57,365 nt of DNA from an uncultured Prevotella sp. (lineage in GTDB: Bacteria > Bacteroidota > Bacteroidia > Bacteroidales > Bacteroidaceae): positions 1 through 57,365 of the forward strand of contig CAKQDQ010000005.1 of the NCBI GenBank assembly GCA_934229335.1. The letters run 5' to 3'. Numbering within the stretch: position 1 is the stretch's first letter; each line of letters opens with the position of its first letter. This document shows positions 16,334-25,626 of the stretch, in pieces. The notes beneath the pieces were generated by a model. It saw only the letters and a program-made list of their open reading frames with translations, made no database searches and had not been told where the DNA came from. A program made the translations under genes and the position numbers.

Positions 16334-19300
16334 TCACGTATGCTTTACGTCCCCATCCGTCTTTTCCTTCTTCAACTCTAATTCTAATAGCAATACGGCG
16401 GTTTCCTCTTCTGTCTGAGGAGCGTCCTTAGGCTTCCATGCCACAATGAAGCGCACCTTTGTGGCTGACACCGCATAGCCGCGTTTTTGCCAAGCGTTAA
16501 GCTCCGTTTGCATTTTCTGCGACAACTGCGCTATAGGTTGTTGGCCACCGTATACATAAAGGTAACCGCTGTCATAACGCAGTTTGTCACCTGAGCGCAG
16601 CGAAAGGATAGCACGCTTGCGGGATTTGAAGAAACCTAAGTTTACGTCCTTATGAGTTAGTTGCAGCGCCACCTCGTCTGGAAGGTCGTACTGCGTCTGG
16701 TCTACCATACGATAGTCTGCTGGCAGACGCATGAAGAGATTGCTGTCGGTATAGACAAAGAGGCGATGTTTGGCACGCGTCATACCTACATAGTAACACC
16801 GCATCTCCGTATCTGTAACGTGCATCGGAGCTGTTACGAGCATATATACATCGTCAAACTCACGACCTTTCGACTTGTGAATGGTTGAAACCACTACTTC
16901 CGCATCTGACACATCGCAGAAGTCTTCTACCGTCGACTCAAAGATATACTCCTTAAAGTCGGTAAGATACTTGGCTTTGTTGGTCTGTTCAAAGAGTTCT
17001 ATGCATCGCTTCAGATAGTGAATGCTTGCCGATGAGGAATACGTGTCGTAGGTTTTGTGCTTCGCTTCCGCCCACACCTCGTCAGCGACAAGTGGCGTAT
17101 GCGTGTTGCTTGTGAGGTGTTTCAAGAAATACCTTACCTCTGCCATATTCCAAAAACGGAAGCCGTCCATACTCTGAACGAGCTTGCTATTGAGTCCATG
17201 CTTACGCAACAGGGCTACAAGTATTACCGCCTCTTCGTTAGTCTGCGTGAGTACGCACGCCGTGCCCTTGCCACGATGCCGCAATATGTCTGCTACCACA
17301 CGCTGATACATGATTCGTGAGGAGTGTAACGTGGTAACTACCGTACCATCGTCGCTGCTCATTGAGACGATGGGGGTATGCTTCATACGGTTACGTATGC
17401 CCTGTACGAAAGCGTTGCTGAACGCTACCACATGGCGTGAGCTGCGGTAGTTTTCGGTCATCTCTACAAAAGTGCCAGAGGCATCGCTAAGGAGTTGGCG
17501 CATATAGCGTGAGTCAGAACCGCGAAACTCGTAGATATTCTGATCGTCGTCGCCCACGGCAATAACGCGCATATCCTCATTTGCCGTCATAAGGGCTTTT
17601 ACCAAGTCATACTCCTCGGCACTCATATCCTGCGCTTCGTCAATGACCAGCACCGTCTTACCTATGCGACTGGGCTCTACCTCGCCTTCGGTTATCATCT
17701 TTGCGGCACTCCCTACCACGTTCTTCATATTGTCGAGGTTGCCTATACGCCCCAAGAGATCGAAGCAATAAGAATGGAATGTCTTTATCTCCACAAAGTG
17801 AGCAGCATTGCCTATCAACTCCATAAGTCGCTGTTTGAACTCCGTTGCCGCGGCACGTGAGAAGGTAAGCATAAGCAGTTGCTCGTGTTTTACGTCTTCA
17901 AGTAACAGTAGCGAGGCGAGTTTATGAACCAACACTCGTGTCTTTCCACTACCAGGACCTGCCGCTACCACTATAACTCGCGACTCCTTGTTGGATATAA
18001 TCTGCATCTGTTTCTCAGAGAGTTGCCCGAAGAGTTGCTCATATTTTTTCGTGGTGATGTTACGCTCTATCTGTGATGCCCTGTCGCCCTTAAAATACTT
18101 CTGCACAAAGCGTTTGTAGTCCATCTGGAAATAGTCCTGCACATACTGTAAGGCTGCGCTGTAGTCTCGCACCATCAGGTTGGCATATTCGCCCACTATA
18201 TGCACTTGCTGTATCTTCTGCTTGTAGAACTCGTTGAGCATACGGTAGTCGTCTACCTTATATCGCAACTTGGTATCTTTGATTCGGCGTATGTCCATGG
18301 CGTTGTACAGCACAAGGAAGCCACCTTCCAGTTTCAGCGCACCTATCCTTGAGAGGTAAAGCAGGGCTTCCTCTACATCTCTTAGTTGCACATCAGCATT
18401 GGCATTGAATATAGTTTGTCCATGGGCTTTGTAGTCATTAAGCAACTCTACCACTGAGAACTGCACGCCGTTGTCCTTCATTCTCTCCTCTGTAGTGTTC
18501 TGAACCTGCTGGTACAGCCACTCTACGGCGAAGGTGCATATATCCAGTCTCCTTTCAAAACGCTTCAGAGTGGTCTCTATATTGCCCTGTCTCCTCACCT
18601 CTATGTTATGCACCGCGTCTTCATGTTTGCGTGTATAGCCTTTCACCGTGAGGAAGTAAAGCAGTGTTCGTATGTCTTTCTCTGTGGCAGTTGTTATGCC
18701 TTCCTTCTGTGCCTCATCGTTAAGTTGCTTGTATGATATGCGGAGTACATCGTCAGGTATATGTTCCAGTATGTAACGCTCTAAGCGAGTAAAACGCTTC
18801 AACAGCAGTTTTGAACGGTTTTCTGACTCGCCTGCGTCTTGCAGATAAGCCGAGATATCCTTTGTGTCGGCAAGTATGCCTTCCTGTCGCATACGCTCTA
18901 CCGCTGACACCACTTCGCTCTTACCCAGTCCGAGTATATCTGCCAGGTAGTCAACGCGCGACTCCGCCTCTGCATCTTGTGCCTTGGCGATATGCTTCTG
19001 CGATATAAGCGACTTGATGATGCGCACGGCTTTCTCTACCTCTTCGTTCTCAAACAACAAGGATTCGGTTATGCGCTTGCGCGCTTCGTCCATGTTTTTC
19101 ACCGTTATACCTGTGGCATAGACATGAGGCACGTTATTGCCTCGCTCAAGATAGCCTGCCTGTTCAAGGGCAGCGAGGGCTGTTCTTACTCGTGTTTCTA
19201 TCTCGGTGACGGAGTCGTCCCAACCTGCCTTACGTGCTATCTCCAGCGCGGAGCAACAGGTGCGCTTGCGATGTTTGGTCATATCCTTTACCGCTTTCCA

Positions 19301-21223
19301 CACTTGCTGTATCTCGCTGATGCTCAACTTAGTCTGGTTCAGCAAGACAAAGTGTTTGTCCAGGTCGCCATCACTATATAACACCAAGCACCTTGCCTCT
19401 AAATGTGGGTCGCGACCAGCACGTCCCGCTTCCTGAACATAGTTCTCTAAGGAGTCAGAAATGTCGTAATGCACCACCAATCCCACGTCGCTTTTGTCCA
19501 CACCCATACCAAACGCTGACGTGGCTACCATGACACGCACCTCATTGTTCATAAAAGCCTCTTGATTGGCTATCTTCTCTTCGCTGTCCATTCTGCCGTT
19601 GTAAGGCAGTGCTTTATAGCCATCGCGTGAGAGTTTTTCGGCTAATTGTCGTGTGCGTTTGGTGCGCGACACGTAGACTATGGTAGGACAGTTAGCCTCA
19701 GCGATGAACGAACGCAACTTAGCATACTTGTCTTCGTCTGTCTCGGCATATACAACAGAGTAGCGCAAATTGGTGCGTGAGGCGGTAGAAGCAAAGATTT
19801 GCAGGTCGAGGTTGAGTGTCTGCTTGAAGTAGTCACAGATATCTTGTACCACCTTTTGCTTGGCGGTAGCGGTGAAACAAGATACGGGGACGGGGCGAGA
19901 CAGTCGTTTCTGCTTTTGATATTCGCTGATAAACTTGCCGATATACAGGTAGTCTACCCTGAAATCCTGCCCCCATGCGGAGAAGCAATGGGCTTCGTCT
20001 ATTACAAACCGCACTACATGACGCGCCAAGAGTATCCGCTCTATCGTCTTCGAACGAAGCATCTCTGGGGCAATATACAGCAAGGAGACATCGCCACTAA
20101 GCACACGTTCTATAGCCAAAGCACGGCTGATAGGGTCAAGGAGCCCGTTAATGGTCACGGCATCGGTTATGCCTCGCTCGGCGAGATTGTCTACCTGATC
20201 CTTCATTAACGACTGCAAGGGCGATATAACGACCGTTAGTCCATGAACTGTACGGGCCTCCATCAACGCTGGCAACTGAAAAGTAAGCGACTTACCGCCA
20301 CCTGTTGGGAAGATGGCGAGTAAGGACCTGCCTTCTACTGCAGCCCTCGCAGCGTTCTCTTGTAGCGGCTCTCCCTCGTAGGTGCGAAAGGCATCATAGC
20401 CAAAGAAACGCTTCAGGTTATAATGTACGTCAAGTTCTTTGTCGCAATATGCACAGCCTTCCTTGCAGTGTTTGTGGCAAAGCGTATGCACTATATTCTC
20501 TACATTCGGATAATTGTGCAGCACCCACGGCGGAGTTATGGAGTTACGCTCTGACGTACTAATCAAGGCAAGGGCATAAGCGAGTTCTACTGGTTGAGAG
20601 GATACTATCTCCGCAAGGTCAGAGTGTTGGCATATTTTACCTTTATACTCCTCTTTTATAATACCAAGAAGTTCGTGTTTGTCGCAAGACTCTGCAGCTA
20701 CCATGGTCAGGAAGCCCGTAAACTCTGCTACATTCTGTAACAGAGTGGTGTAGGTTAACCGCTGGTTGCGCGACAACTGCTCCCACTTCGCCATCTCGTC
20801 CATTAGCAAGTCGCGTGCTTTCTCACAGTCGTTCACAGGATTATTAATCTGCTCGCTAACGAGTTTGTCGTCTTTTAGCAGATGATGGTATGGACGTTCT
20901 GGAAATAACAACGGCGAAACGTAAAGCGTGTCGACCAACATGCCATGGGGCTTGTGCCCTCTAAACAGAAACGTTGCGTCATGATGCACTATGTTATGAC
21001 CGCAAATGAAGTCTGCTTCCTCAATAAAAGCGATGGCATCACGCTGTTGGGCGGAATGGAACGTGGCGCCATCCCACCTCAAAGCACCAATATCATGGAT
21101 GCGTTTGTCCTTCACTCCTACTTCTATATCGACAACAGCATATCGGGAAACGTCTCTTGACGCTCCCACCATAGGTCTGTTCTCACTGCCTATTGTTTCT
21201 ATTATCTTACTCCAGAAGGACAT
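16334..21223 (-). CDS. exonuclease-RecQ-UvrD fusion helicase
   Basis: A 1629 aa fusion. Residues about 28-145 are a DnaQ-like 3'-5' exonuclease with D32/E34 in VVDIEVG, CGHNIVHHD and NPVND. A Cys cluster (C249, C253, C257, C260) suggests a zinc site. Residues about 275-640 are a RecQ-type SF2 helicase: FPTGGGKS (305-312), DEAH (409-412), TATA and the QEAGRAGRD motif VI. Winged-helix-like regions follow. From about 1060 an SF1 UvrD/Rep helicase shows AAGPGSGKT (1087-1095), DEAQD, VGDDDQNIYEFRG and VSTIHKSKGREFDDV. Two opposite-type motors plus a nuclease in one chain point to DNA end or fork processing. It follows the YccF gene by 40 bp. Role in housekeeping repair versus anti-phage defence is open. 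Confidence 0.93.
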   Translation of the reverse strand: MSFWSKIIETIGSENRPMVGASRDVSRYAVVDIEVGVKDKRIHDIGALRWDGATFHSAQQRDAIAFIEEADFICGHNIVHHDATFLFRGHKPHGMLVDTLYVSPLLFPERPYHHLLKDDKLVSEQINNPVNDCEKARDLLMDEMAKWEQLSRNQRLTYTTLLQNVAEFTGFLTMVAAESCDKHELLGIIKEEYKGKICQHSDLAEIVSSQPVELAYALALISTSERNSITPPWVLHNYPNVENIVHTLCHKHCKEGCAYCDKELDVHYNLKRFFGYDAFRTYEGEPLQENAARAAVEGRSLLAIFPTGGGKSLTFQLPALMEARTVHGLTVVISPLQSLMKDQVDNLAERGITDAVTINGLLDPISRALAIERVLSGDVSLLYIAPEMLRSKTIERILLARHVVRFVIDEAHCFSAWGQDFRVDYLYIGKFISEYQKQKRLSRPVPVSCFTATAKQKVVQDICDYFKQTLNLDLQIFASTASRTNLRYSVVYAETDEDKYAKLRSFIAEANCPTIVYVSRTKRTRQLAEKLSRDGYKALPYNGRMDSEEKIANQEAFMNNEVRVMVATSAFGMGVDKSDVGLVVHYDISDSLENYVQEAGRAGRDPHLEARCLVLYSDGDLDKHFVLLNQTKLSISEIQQVWKAVKDMTKHRKRTCCSALEIARKAGWDDSVTEIETRVRTALAALEQAGYLERGNNVPHVYATGITVKNMDEARKRITESLLFENEEVEKAVRIIKSLISQKHIAKAQDAEAESRVDYLADILGLGKSEVVSAVERMRQEGILADTKDISAYLQDAGESENRSKLLLKRFTRLERYILEHIPDDVLRISYKQLNDEAQKEGITTATEKDIRTLLYFLTVKGYTRKHEDAVHNIEVRRQGNIETTLKRFERRLDICTFAVEWLYQQVQNTTEERMKDNGVQFSVVELLNDYKAHGQTIFNANADVQLRDVEEALLYLSRIGALKLEGGFLVLYNAMDIRRIKDTKLRYKVDDYRMLNEFYKQKIQQVHIVGEYANLMVRDYSAALQYVQDYFQMDYKRFVQKYFKGDRASQIERNITTKKYEQLFGQLSEKQMQIISNKESRVIVVAAGPGSGKTRVLVHKLASLLLLEDVKHEQLLMLTFSRAAATEFKQRLMELIGNAAHFVEIKTFHSYCFDLLGRIGNLDNMKNVVGSAAKMITEGEVEPSRIGKTVLVIDEAQDMSAEEYDLVKALMTANEDMRVIAVGDDDQNIYEFRGSDSRYMRQLLSDASGTFVEMTENYRSSRHVVAFSNAFVQGIRNRMKHTPIVSMSSDDGTVVTTLHSSRIMYQRVVADILRHRGKGTACVLTQTNEEAVILVALLRKHGLNSKLVQSMDGFRFWNMAEVRYFLKHLTSNTHTPLVADEVWAEAKHKTYDTYSSSASIHYLKRCIELFEQTNKAKYLTDFKEYIFESTVEDFCDVSDAEVVVSTIHKSKGREFDDVYMLVTAPMHVTDTEMRCYYVGMTRAKHRLFVYTDSNLFMRLPADYRMVDQTQYDLPDEVALQLTHKDVNLGFFKSRKRAILSLRSGDKLRYDSGYLYVYGGQQPIAQLSQKMQTELNAWQKRGYAVSATKVRFIVAWKPKDAPQTEEETAVLLLELELKKEKTDGDVKHT

Positions 21224-21263
21224 TCTTTAACCTCTATTTCTGTTCGATGCAGCCTGATAGACC

Positions 21264-21650
21264 TTACAATCCCAAGTTGATGTCTTTACCAAAGGGAGCG
21301 AGTGACAAACGTGCCATCTTGAAATGTTGGCGTCCCCAAGGGAAGCCTACTATGGTGATGCACAACAACAGGCCGAAGAATATATGGCAGATGCACGCCC
21401 ATAGTCCACCGAAGAGTATCCACACCACGTTGAGCAGCAGCGTAAGGCAACCGCCACTGCTCTCGCCGTCTTCAACGGTGGAACCGAAGGGCCACAGGCA
21501 CAACAGCCCTATCTTAAACGTTTGCCAAGCAAAAGGCAGACCGATAATGGTGATTGCCAACGCCAAACTGCCTGTAAAATAACCAATGGCGGCTTCAAAG
21601 CCACCAAGAATAAGCCAAAGAAAGTTGCCAAGTATTCTTAGTATTGTCAT
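21264..21650 (-). CDS. YccF domain inner-membrane protein
   Basis: A 128 aa protein made of two similar halves, each with a hydrophobic segment followed by the YccF pattern: LGNFLWLILGG...ITIIGLPFAWQTFKIGLLCLWPFG, then LNVVWILFGG...ITIVGFPWGRQHFKMARLSLAPFG. Four membrane segments are likely. The duplicated IGLPF/VGFPW..Q.FK motif is diagnostic of the family (formerly DUF307), whose function is not established. It has its own promoter and probably shares a transcript with the helicase gene 40 bp downstream. Confidence 0.9.
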   Translation of the reverse strand: MTILRILGNFLWLILGGFEAAIGYFTGSLALAITIIGLPFAWQTFKIGLLCLWPFGSTVEDGESSGGCLTLLLNVVWILFGGLWACICHIFFGLLLCITIVGFPWGRQHFKMARLSLAPFGKDINLGL

Positions 21651-21683
21651 GGGTTTAGTAGTTTTTCTTTATGATTTACGCCA

Positions 21684-21713
21684 CAAAGTTAATAAAAACA
21701 TACGATAATACAA
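21684..21713 (-). promoter_or_regulatory. promoter of yccF-like gene and helicase
   Basis: TTG (21711-21713) and TAACTTTG (21684-21691) on the minus strand, 19 bp apart, about 30 bp ahead of the start codon. Confidence 0.7.
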
Positions 21714-21822
21714 GCGTTTAACTCTATTTATCTTATGTTGCAACTCTGTTGCCTTGCGTTTTTTTTACTGCCTTCCCTTAAAAAAATCACATAATTATAC
21801 CCAAGAACTTGTATTTTTTTTA

Positions 21823-21830
21823 TATCTTTG
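21823..21830 (+). promoter_or_regulatory. -7 box upstream of lipoprotein gene
   Basis: TATCTTTG, about 140 bp before the next start codon, implying a long leader. The leader contains CACAAAG words (21834-21840, 21909-21915) and the palindrome CAAAGCTTTG. No well-placed -33 box. Confidence 0.45.
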
Positions 21831-21967
21831 CATCACAAAGCTTTGGATGTGAATGGTACCATGATAATGGTGAACGTAAATATCCTTCTGCTATAACTTC
21901 TGTGATGTCACAAAGTAAGTAGTAGGCATATGACAACCACCCAAATAACAAATAAAACAAAAGAATC

Positions 21968-22597
21968 ATGAAAAGAAATCGTTTTTATTCGGTGCTTATG
22001 GCGATAGTCATGACACTCTCTATTGGTATGCTCGCCTCTTGTGGCGACGATGATAACAACAATACGCCAACCACTGACCCAGGTGCTACCTCATGCACAC
22101 TTTATCTGGTAGAAAGCTATCTCGCCAGCAATTTCGATTTGGCTGACATGAGCACTTCATTCACTAAGAGTGGTGACGCAGACTCATACGTAACCTTTAA
22201 TAAGGAAACCCTGACCGACATTGACCACATCTCTCCTGAGGCAGTTAAGGAATTTGTTAAGTCACAAAAATTCTATCCTTCGCAAAAAGGGGAAAGTGTT
22301 TACTTCAGAGTAACGCCAATTTACGTCACTAACTTCCCAAGCACATATACGGTAAAACACAACTTTACTGCCAAGAGTAGCCTTGCGGAAGATGTTACAC
22401 GCAACTTTGGTTGTTTTCAGAGTTATATCACCATCGACAACAAAGGCAGGGCTATTTCCTTAAAAGGAGCAGGTAATACCGCCACAGGCATCATGCTTAA
22501 TAAGTTGCCAGAGTTTCTTAATATGACAGCAAAGAACTACAGTGCTCAAATCAGTGTGTCTAAAAACAATGGCATAATATCTGTCTCTGCCTACTAA
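21968..22597 (+). CDS. lipoprotein of unknown function
   Basis: A 209 aa lipoprotein. The signal MKRNRFYSVLMAIVMTLSIGMLASC ends in the lipobox LASC and is followed by GDDDNNN, the acidic export-signal type of Bacteroidota surface lipoproteins. The mature part is a mix of short strands with no motif I recognise (SCTLYLVESYLASNFDLADM..., ISLKGAGNTATGIMLNKLPEFL). It is monocistronic, with a bidirectional terminator after it. I make no functional assignment. Confidence 0.75.
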   Translation: MKRNRFYSVLMAIVMTLSIGMLASCGDDDNNNTPTTDPGATSCTLYLVESYLASNFDLADMSTSFTKSGDADSYVTFNKETLTDIDHISPEAVKEFVKSQKFYPSQKGESVYFRVTPIYVTNFPSTYTVKHNFTAKSSLAEDVTRNFGCFQSYITIDNKGRAISLKGAGNTATGIMLNKLPEFLNMTAKNYSAQISVSKNNGIISVSAY

Positions 22598-22677
22598 TTG
22601 CAAGTATCTGATACATAAGGCATCGTATCATGGGCGGACTTATTATACATGCCTACATTCACGAACCGCCATAAAAG

Positions 22678-22733
22678 AAAAACTTTTACTAACGACTTTG
22701 TTTGTAACAACTTTGTTAGTAAAAGTTTTTTTA
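22678..22733. terminator. bidirectional terminator
   Basis: AAAAACTTTTACTAAC (22678-22693) pairs perfectly with GTTAGTAAAAGTTTTT (22715-22730). The A-rich and T-rich ends make it effective both for the lipoprotein gene (+) and the HTH gene (-). Confidence 0.88.
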
Positions 22734-22755
22734 TACCCATAATAATGTTATCTCC

Positions 22756-22983
22756 TTACTGTTCCGACTTACGTTTCATCTTCTCCTTCGTCTCCTCTGA
22801 ATAAAGTTCAAAGAAGTTATAGTTAAGTATGACGCTCAATCGCTCAAGTAGCACGGTGTCGAGGCTGTACTTGTCGAACAGGTTGTACACATTGGTGCGA
22901 TGGCATCCTAACTCACGGGCAAGCCATACAACGCTCTTGCCTTCTTTCCGCAGCCGCTCTCGTAAGATATTCCCAATGTGCAT
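22756..22983 (-). CDS. small XRE/Cro-type HTH regulator
   Basis: A 75 aa DNA-binding protein. Residues about 4-60 form a five-helix Cro/CI fold: IGNILRERLRKEGKSVVWLARELGCHRTNVYNLF, with the recognition helix near GCHRTNVYNLF, then LERLSVILNYNFFELYSEE. The C-terminus is a Lys-rich tail (KEKMKRKSEQ). It has no ligand domain. Two 20 bp direct repeats upstream are candidate operators, so autoregulation is plausible. Target genes are unknown; no prophage genes are visible nearby. Confidence 0.85.
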   Translation of the reverse strand: MHIGNILRERLRKEGKSVVWLARELGCHRTNVYNLFDKYSLDTVLLERLSVILNYNFFELYSEETKEKMKRKSEQ

Positions 22984-23041
22984 ATTTCTTTAAGGTATTT
23001 ATGTATCTATGTTATTGTTTACTCTTATATTGTGAAAAGGA

Positions 23042-23272
23042 GGAATCGTTTTGCAACGATTTCCCAAATTTACCATTTGAGATATATTAGTATACAGAGG
23101 AGGATAATCCATTGTATAACAAACATTTATACGTGCCTTATGGCTATATCATTCTAATCGCTGTGCAATCACGCCCTTTTTACCTCGTAATCAGGGCGTG
23201 ATCGCATTGTAATCAGGGCTTAATTGCAGTTCGATTTAGCCCTGTTTGGGATATTTCCCAAATTTACCATTT
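23042..23272. repeat. repeat-rich leader of the HTH gene: two 20 bp direct repeats around a REP-like core
   Basis: ATTTCCCAAATTTACCATTT occurs at 23059-23078 and 23253-23272. Each copy holds TAAATTTG on the minus strand, a possible -7 box, and each adjoins an inverted repeat (GGAATCGTT/AACGATTTCC; TTTGGGA/TCCCAAA). Between them lies a hairpin ATCACGCCCT/AGGGCGTGAT (23168-23177, 23193-23202) with repeated AATCAGGGC. Confidence 0.6.
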
Positions 23273-23336
23273 TGCCCCACTCGTTCCATGCACCACGCAA
23301 ATCAACGAAACGGGGGGGGGCAAATAGTATTTAGAG

Positions 23337-24521
23337 TTATTGGTTTATATATTTCTTTCCGCCATCGGTGATAACTATTCCCTTGGCATCCTTGTCCACC
23401 TGCACGCCAGCAGCGTTATAGTATTTCTCCACCTTGACAGGCTTGGTACGGGCAATTTCTTGAACGCCTGTGCCGGAGTCGCCAAGAAGATAAAGAACTT
23501 TGACGTATCCATTCTCACCATCCAATATTGGTAGTTCCATATATTTTTTTCCGTTCAGTTGATAGAAATTTATACTGCTGTTCAGAATATTATATGAATA
23601 GAAATCATCAAAAGTTAAAAGCACGTCACCATCCTCATTAACAACATTAACAATTTCGCTGAAGTATTTGTCACGTACGGAATGGTAAAGTGTCACTTTT
23701 CCATTACTATAGTAGTCAGCAGTAACATTTTGTATGGAAGTCGGCGCTGATGTCTCCTTATACGAACATACTATAAACTCGTATTTTTCGTCATCATTAA
23801 ATAGGGTCTGAGTAATATAATTATTCTGGCTAATACCGTCAAAATCATAATTAGCAACACGTGCCTTACATAATTTTTCTGTTGCTTTTTCTATTACCTG
23901 TTCTTTGTCTGTATCTATTTCCCATACAACATCGTCCAAGTTTATCTTTATACGAACACGCTCAAAGTATAAACTATAGATAGTCTTTTCTTCTTTGTTA
24001 TAATAATGAACCGATGCTTCCAAACTTACATAATTTCCCCCTTCATCATGAGTAAAAGAAGTTCTACCATCTTTTAATTCCGAAAAGGCCCAACAGCCTT
24101 CGGATGTTATAAAGAAAGCAACGTCAGGAACATTTCCATACTTAGAACGAACATACTCCTTAAACGCCTCAAAAGACTCTATGTCAACAGTTTCCCCCTT
24201 AAATCCGCCTGTAACGCCAGAGATGACTTCTCTTTCTTTTTCAAGAATATCAACAGTAGCCCTCATAGGAGTAGATGTATACTCAAACGTTTTTCCTGGA
24301 TAATCAATAGTCTTCACGACATTAAACGATTGATCATAAACCGTTGCATGCAAATACTGGTTATAGTAATCCATATTATTGCATGTGAACGGTACTACTT
24401 CACCTGTCGTTGTCATACTCTTTGGAAGAAAAGAGAAACCTCCCCTTGCCACCTCAGTAACCTGCGCACTCGCTCCCAGCGTCATTGCCGCAATAGCCGC
24501 AATAAGTAATTGTTTTTTCAT
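23337..24521 (-). CDS. secreted protein of unknown function with C-terminal YYNAAGVQV-type tail
   Basis: A 394 aa protein from the ATG at 24521 (MKKQLLIAAIAAMTLGASAQ is a clear signal peptide; the 14-residue upstream extension is discarded). The body is beta-rich with no recognisable catalytic motif. The last 35 residues (VEKYYNAAGVQVDKDAKGIVITDGGKKY) match the tail 'YNLxGQRV...KGIYIxxGKK' common at the ends of secreted Prevotella proteins and also seen in the GH30 protein here. A run of nine G (23312-23320) lies 17-25 bp past the stop. Function is unknown. Confidence 0.75.
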   Translation of the reverse strand: MKKQLLIAAIAAMTLGASAQVTEVARGGFSFLPKSMTTTGEVVPFTCNNMDYYNQYLHATVYDQSFNVVKTIDYPGKTFEYTSTPMRATVDILEKEREVISGVTGGFKGETVDIESFEAFKEYVRSKYGNVPDVAFFITSEGCWAFSELKDGRTSFTHDEGGNYVSLEASVHYYNKEEKTIYSLYFERVRIKINLDDVVWEIDTDKEQVIEKATEKLCKARVANYDFDGISQNNYITQTLFNDDEKYEFIVCSYKETSAPTSIQNVTADYYSNGKVTLYHSVRDKYFSEIVNVVNEDGDVLLTFDDFYSYNILNSSINFYQLNGKKYMELPILDGENGYVKVLYLLGDSGTGVQEIARTKPVKVEKYYNAAGVQVDKDAKGIVITDGGKKYINQ

Positions 24522-24868
24522 AGAATACGTCGTTTTGTTGTTAATATTATGTTTACAGTACACGGAACATTAATGAATAACGATATCTCCGCATACCGTT
24601 TTGCTTATTTATGTAACTAACCATGGGCAAGTAACCCTATGTTTGACTTTTTATTTAGAGAAAATACTTTATGCAAAATTATAAAATAAATGATGTCATA
24701 CGTTAAAAATATGTAGCAAATAACAATACATGTAGATGCTTTTACTACATTATAACAGCTTCTACTATTCATTTTACTGGTGTCAGGTAACTGGTCGCAA
24801 TAAGCTATATACGCATTACTGGTAAATATTTCAGAAATTTAGGTACTATATATATAAAGAAATAGCCT
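24522..24868. other. divergent intergenic, AT-rich
   Basis: Spacer between the secreted protein gene (-) and the flavodoxin gene (+). A TAATTTTG (minus strand, 24674-24681) might be the -7 box of the secreted protein gene with a long leader. Otherwise nothing is recognised. Confidence 0.4.
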
Positions 24869-24876
24869 TAACTTTG
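24869..24876 (+). promoter_or_regulatory. -7 box of the flavodoxin gene
   Basis: TAACTTTG about 50 bp before the ATG at 24928. It overlaps the in-frame TTG at 24874, which excludes that codon as the start. No convincing -33 box. Confidence 0.55.
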
Positions 24877-24927
24877 CACACAGACAGAAACATCATTCTG
24901 GTAATAATAAGAAGAAGAAGTAAAGCT

Positions 24928-25521
24928 ATGAAAAGAATTGTATTCATGATTGCAGCCGTCATGTCGCTATGTTTCGTCATGACGGCCTGCGCAAAGAAAA
25001 AGGAAGGAACAAAGGTTATGGAAAAGAACGAGACCAGTGCTGCCACGGTAAAAGAAGGCAACAAAGTGTTGGTGGCTTATTTCTCGGCTACGGGCACTAC
25101 GGAACGTGTGGCTAAGATGATTGCCAAGGCTACAGAGGGCGAACTGTATGAGATTCAGCCAAAGGAGGAATACTCTTCCGCTGACCTTGACTGGACGGAC
25201 AAGTCGTCACGCTGTTGTCGCGAGAACGATAACCCTAAGTCACGCCCTGCCATCGTGATGAACAAGAAGAGTCTTGATGAGTATGACGTGATATACCTTG
25301 GTTACCCTAACTGGTGGAACGGTGCTCCGCGTATTATCAACACCTTCATTGAGGCATACGGACTAAAAGGCAAGACGGTAATACCGTTCATGACCTCTGG
25401 TGGCAGCCGAATAGAGAACTCGGAGAAACTGCTTAAGGCGGAATATCCTGACGTTAACTGGCATAAGGGCAAACTGCTCAACGGTGCTTCGCAAAAGGAT
25501 GTGGACAACTGGGTGAAGTAA
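24928..25521 (+). CDS. membrane-anchored flavodoxin-like lipoprotein
   Basis: A 197 aa protein. MKRIVFMIAAVMSLCFVMTAC is a lipoprotein signal (lipobox MTAC) followed by a Lys-rich linker. The flavodoxin fold starts at VLVAYFSATGTTERVAKMIA, where the T/S-x-T-G-x-T loop binds FMN phosphate. Next come LGYPNWWNGAPRIINTF (the second FMN loop with stacked aromatics) and VIPFMTSGGS. A flavodoxin attached outside the cytoplasm is unusual, because most are cytoplasmic electron carriers. Such forms may reduce quinones or envelope targets. It is monocistronic with a strong terminator. Confidence 0.88.
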   Translation: MKRIVFMIAAVMSLCFVMTACAKKKEGTKVMEKNETSAATVKEGNKVLVAYFSATGTTERVAKMIAKATEGELYEIQPKEEYSSADLDWTDKSSRCCRENDNPKSRPAIVMNKKSLDEYDVIYLGYPNWWNGAPRIINTFIEAYGLKGKTVIPFMTSGGSRIENSEKLLKAEYPDVNWHKGKLLNGASQKDVDNWVK

Positions 25522-25527
25522 AAAGGA

Positions 25528-25575
25528 AAAGGTTGGTTACTTGTAAACGAGCAAGTAACCAACCTTTTCTCTTTT
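25528..25575 (+). terminator. rho-independent terminator of the flavodoxin gene
   Basis: AAAGGTTGGTTACTTG (25528-25543) pairs perfectly with CAAGTAACCAACCTTT (25552-25567) around an 8 nt loop, followed by TCTCTTTTG. Confidence 0.9.
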
Positions 25576-25626
25576 GTACATATAGTGTATCAAGATAAGC
25601 AAGTAGCAAGCCAATCTTAACTTTTT

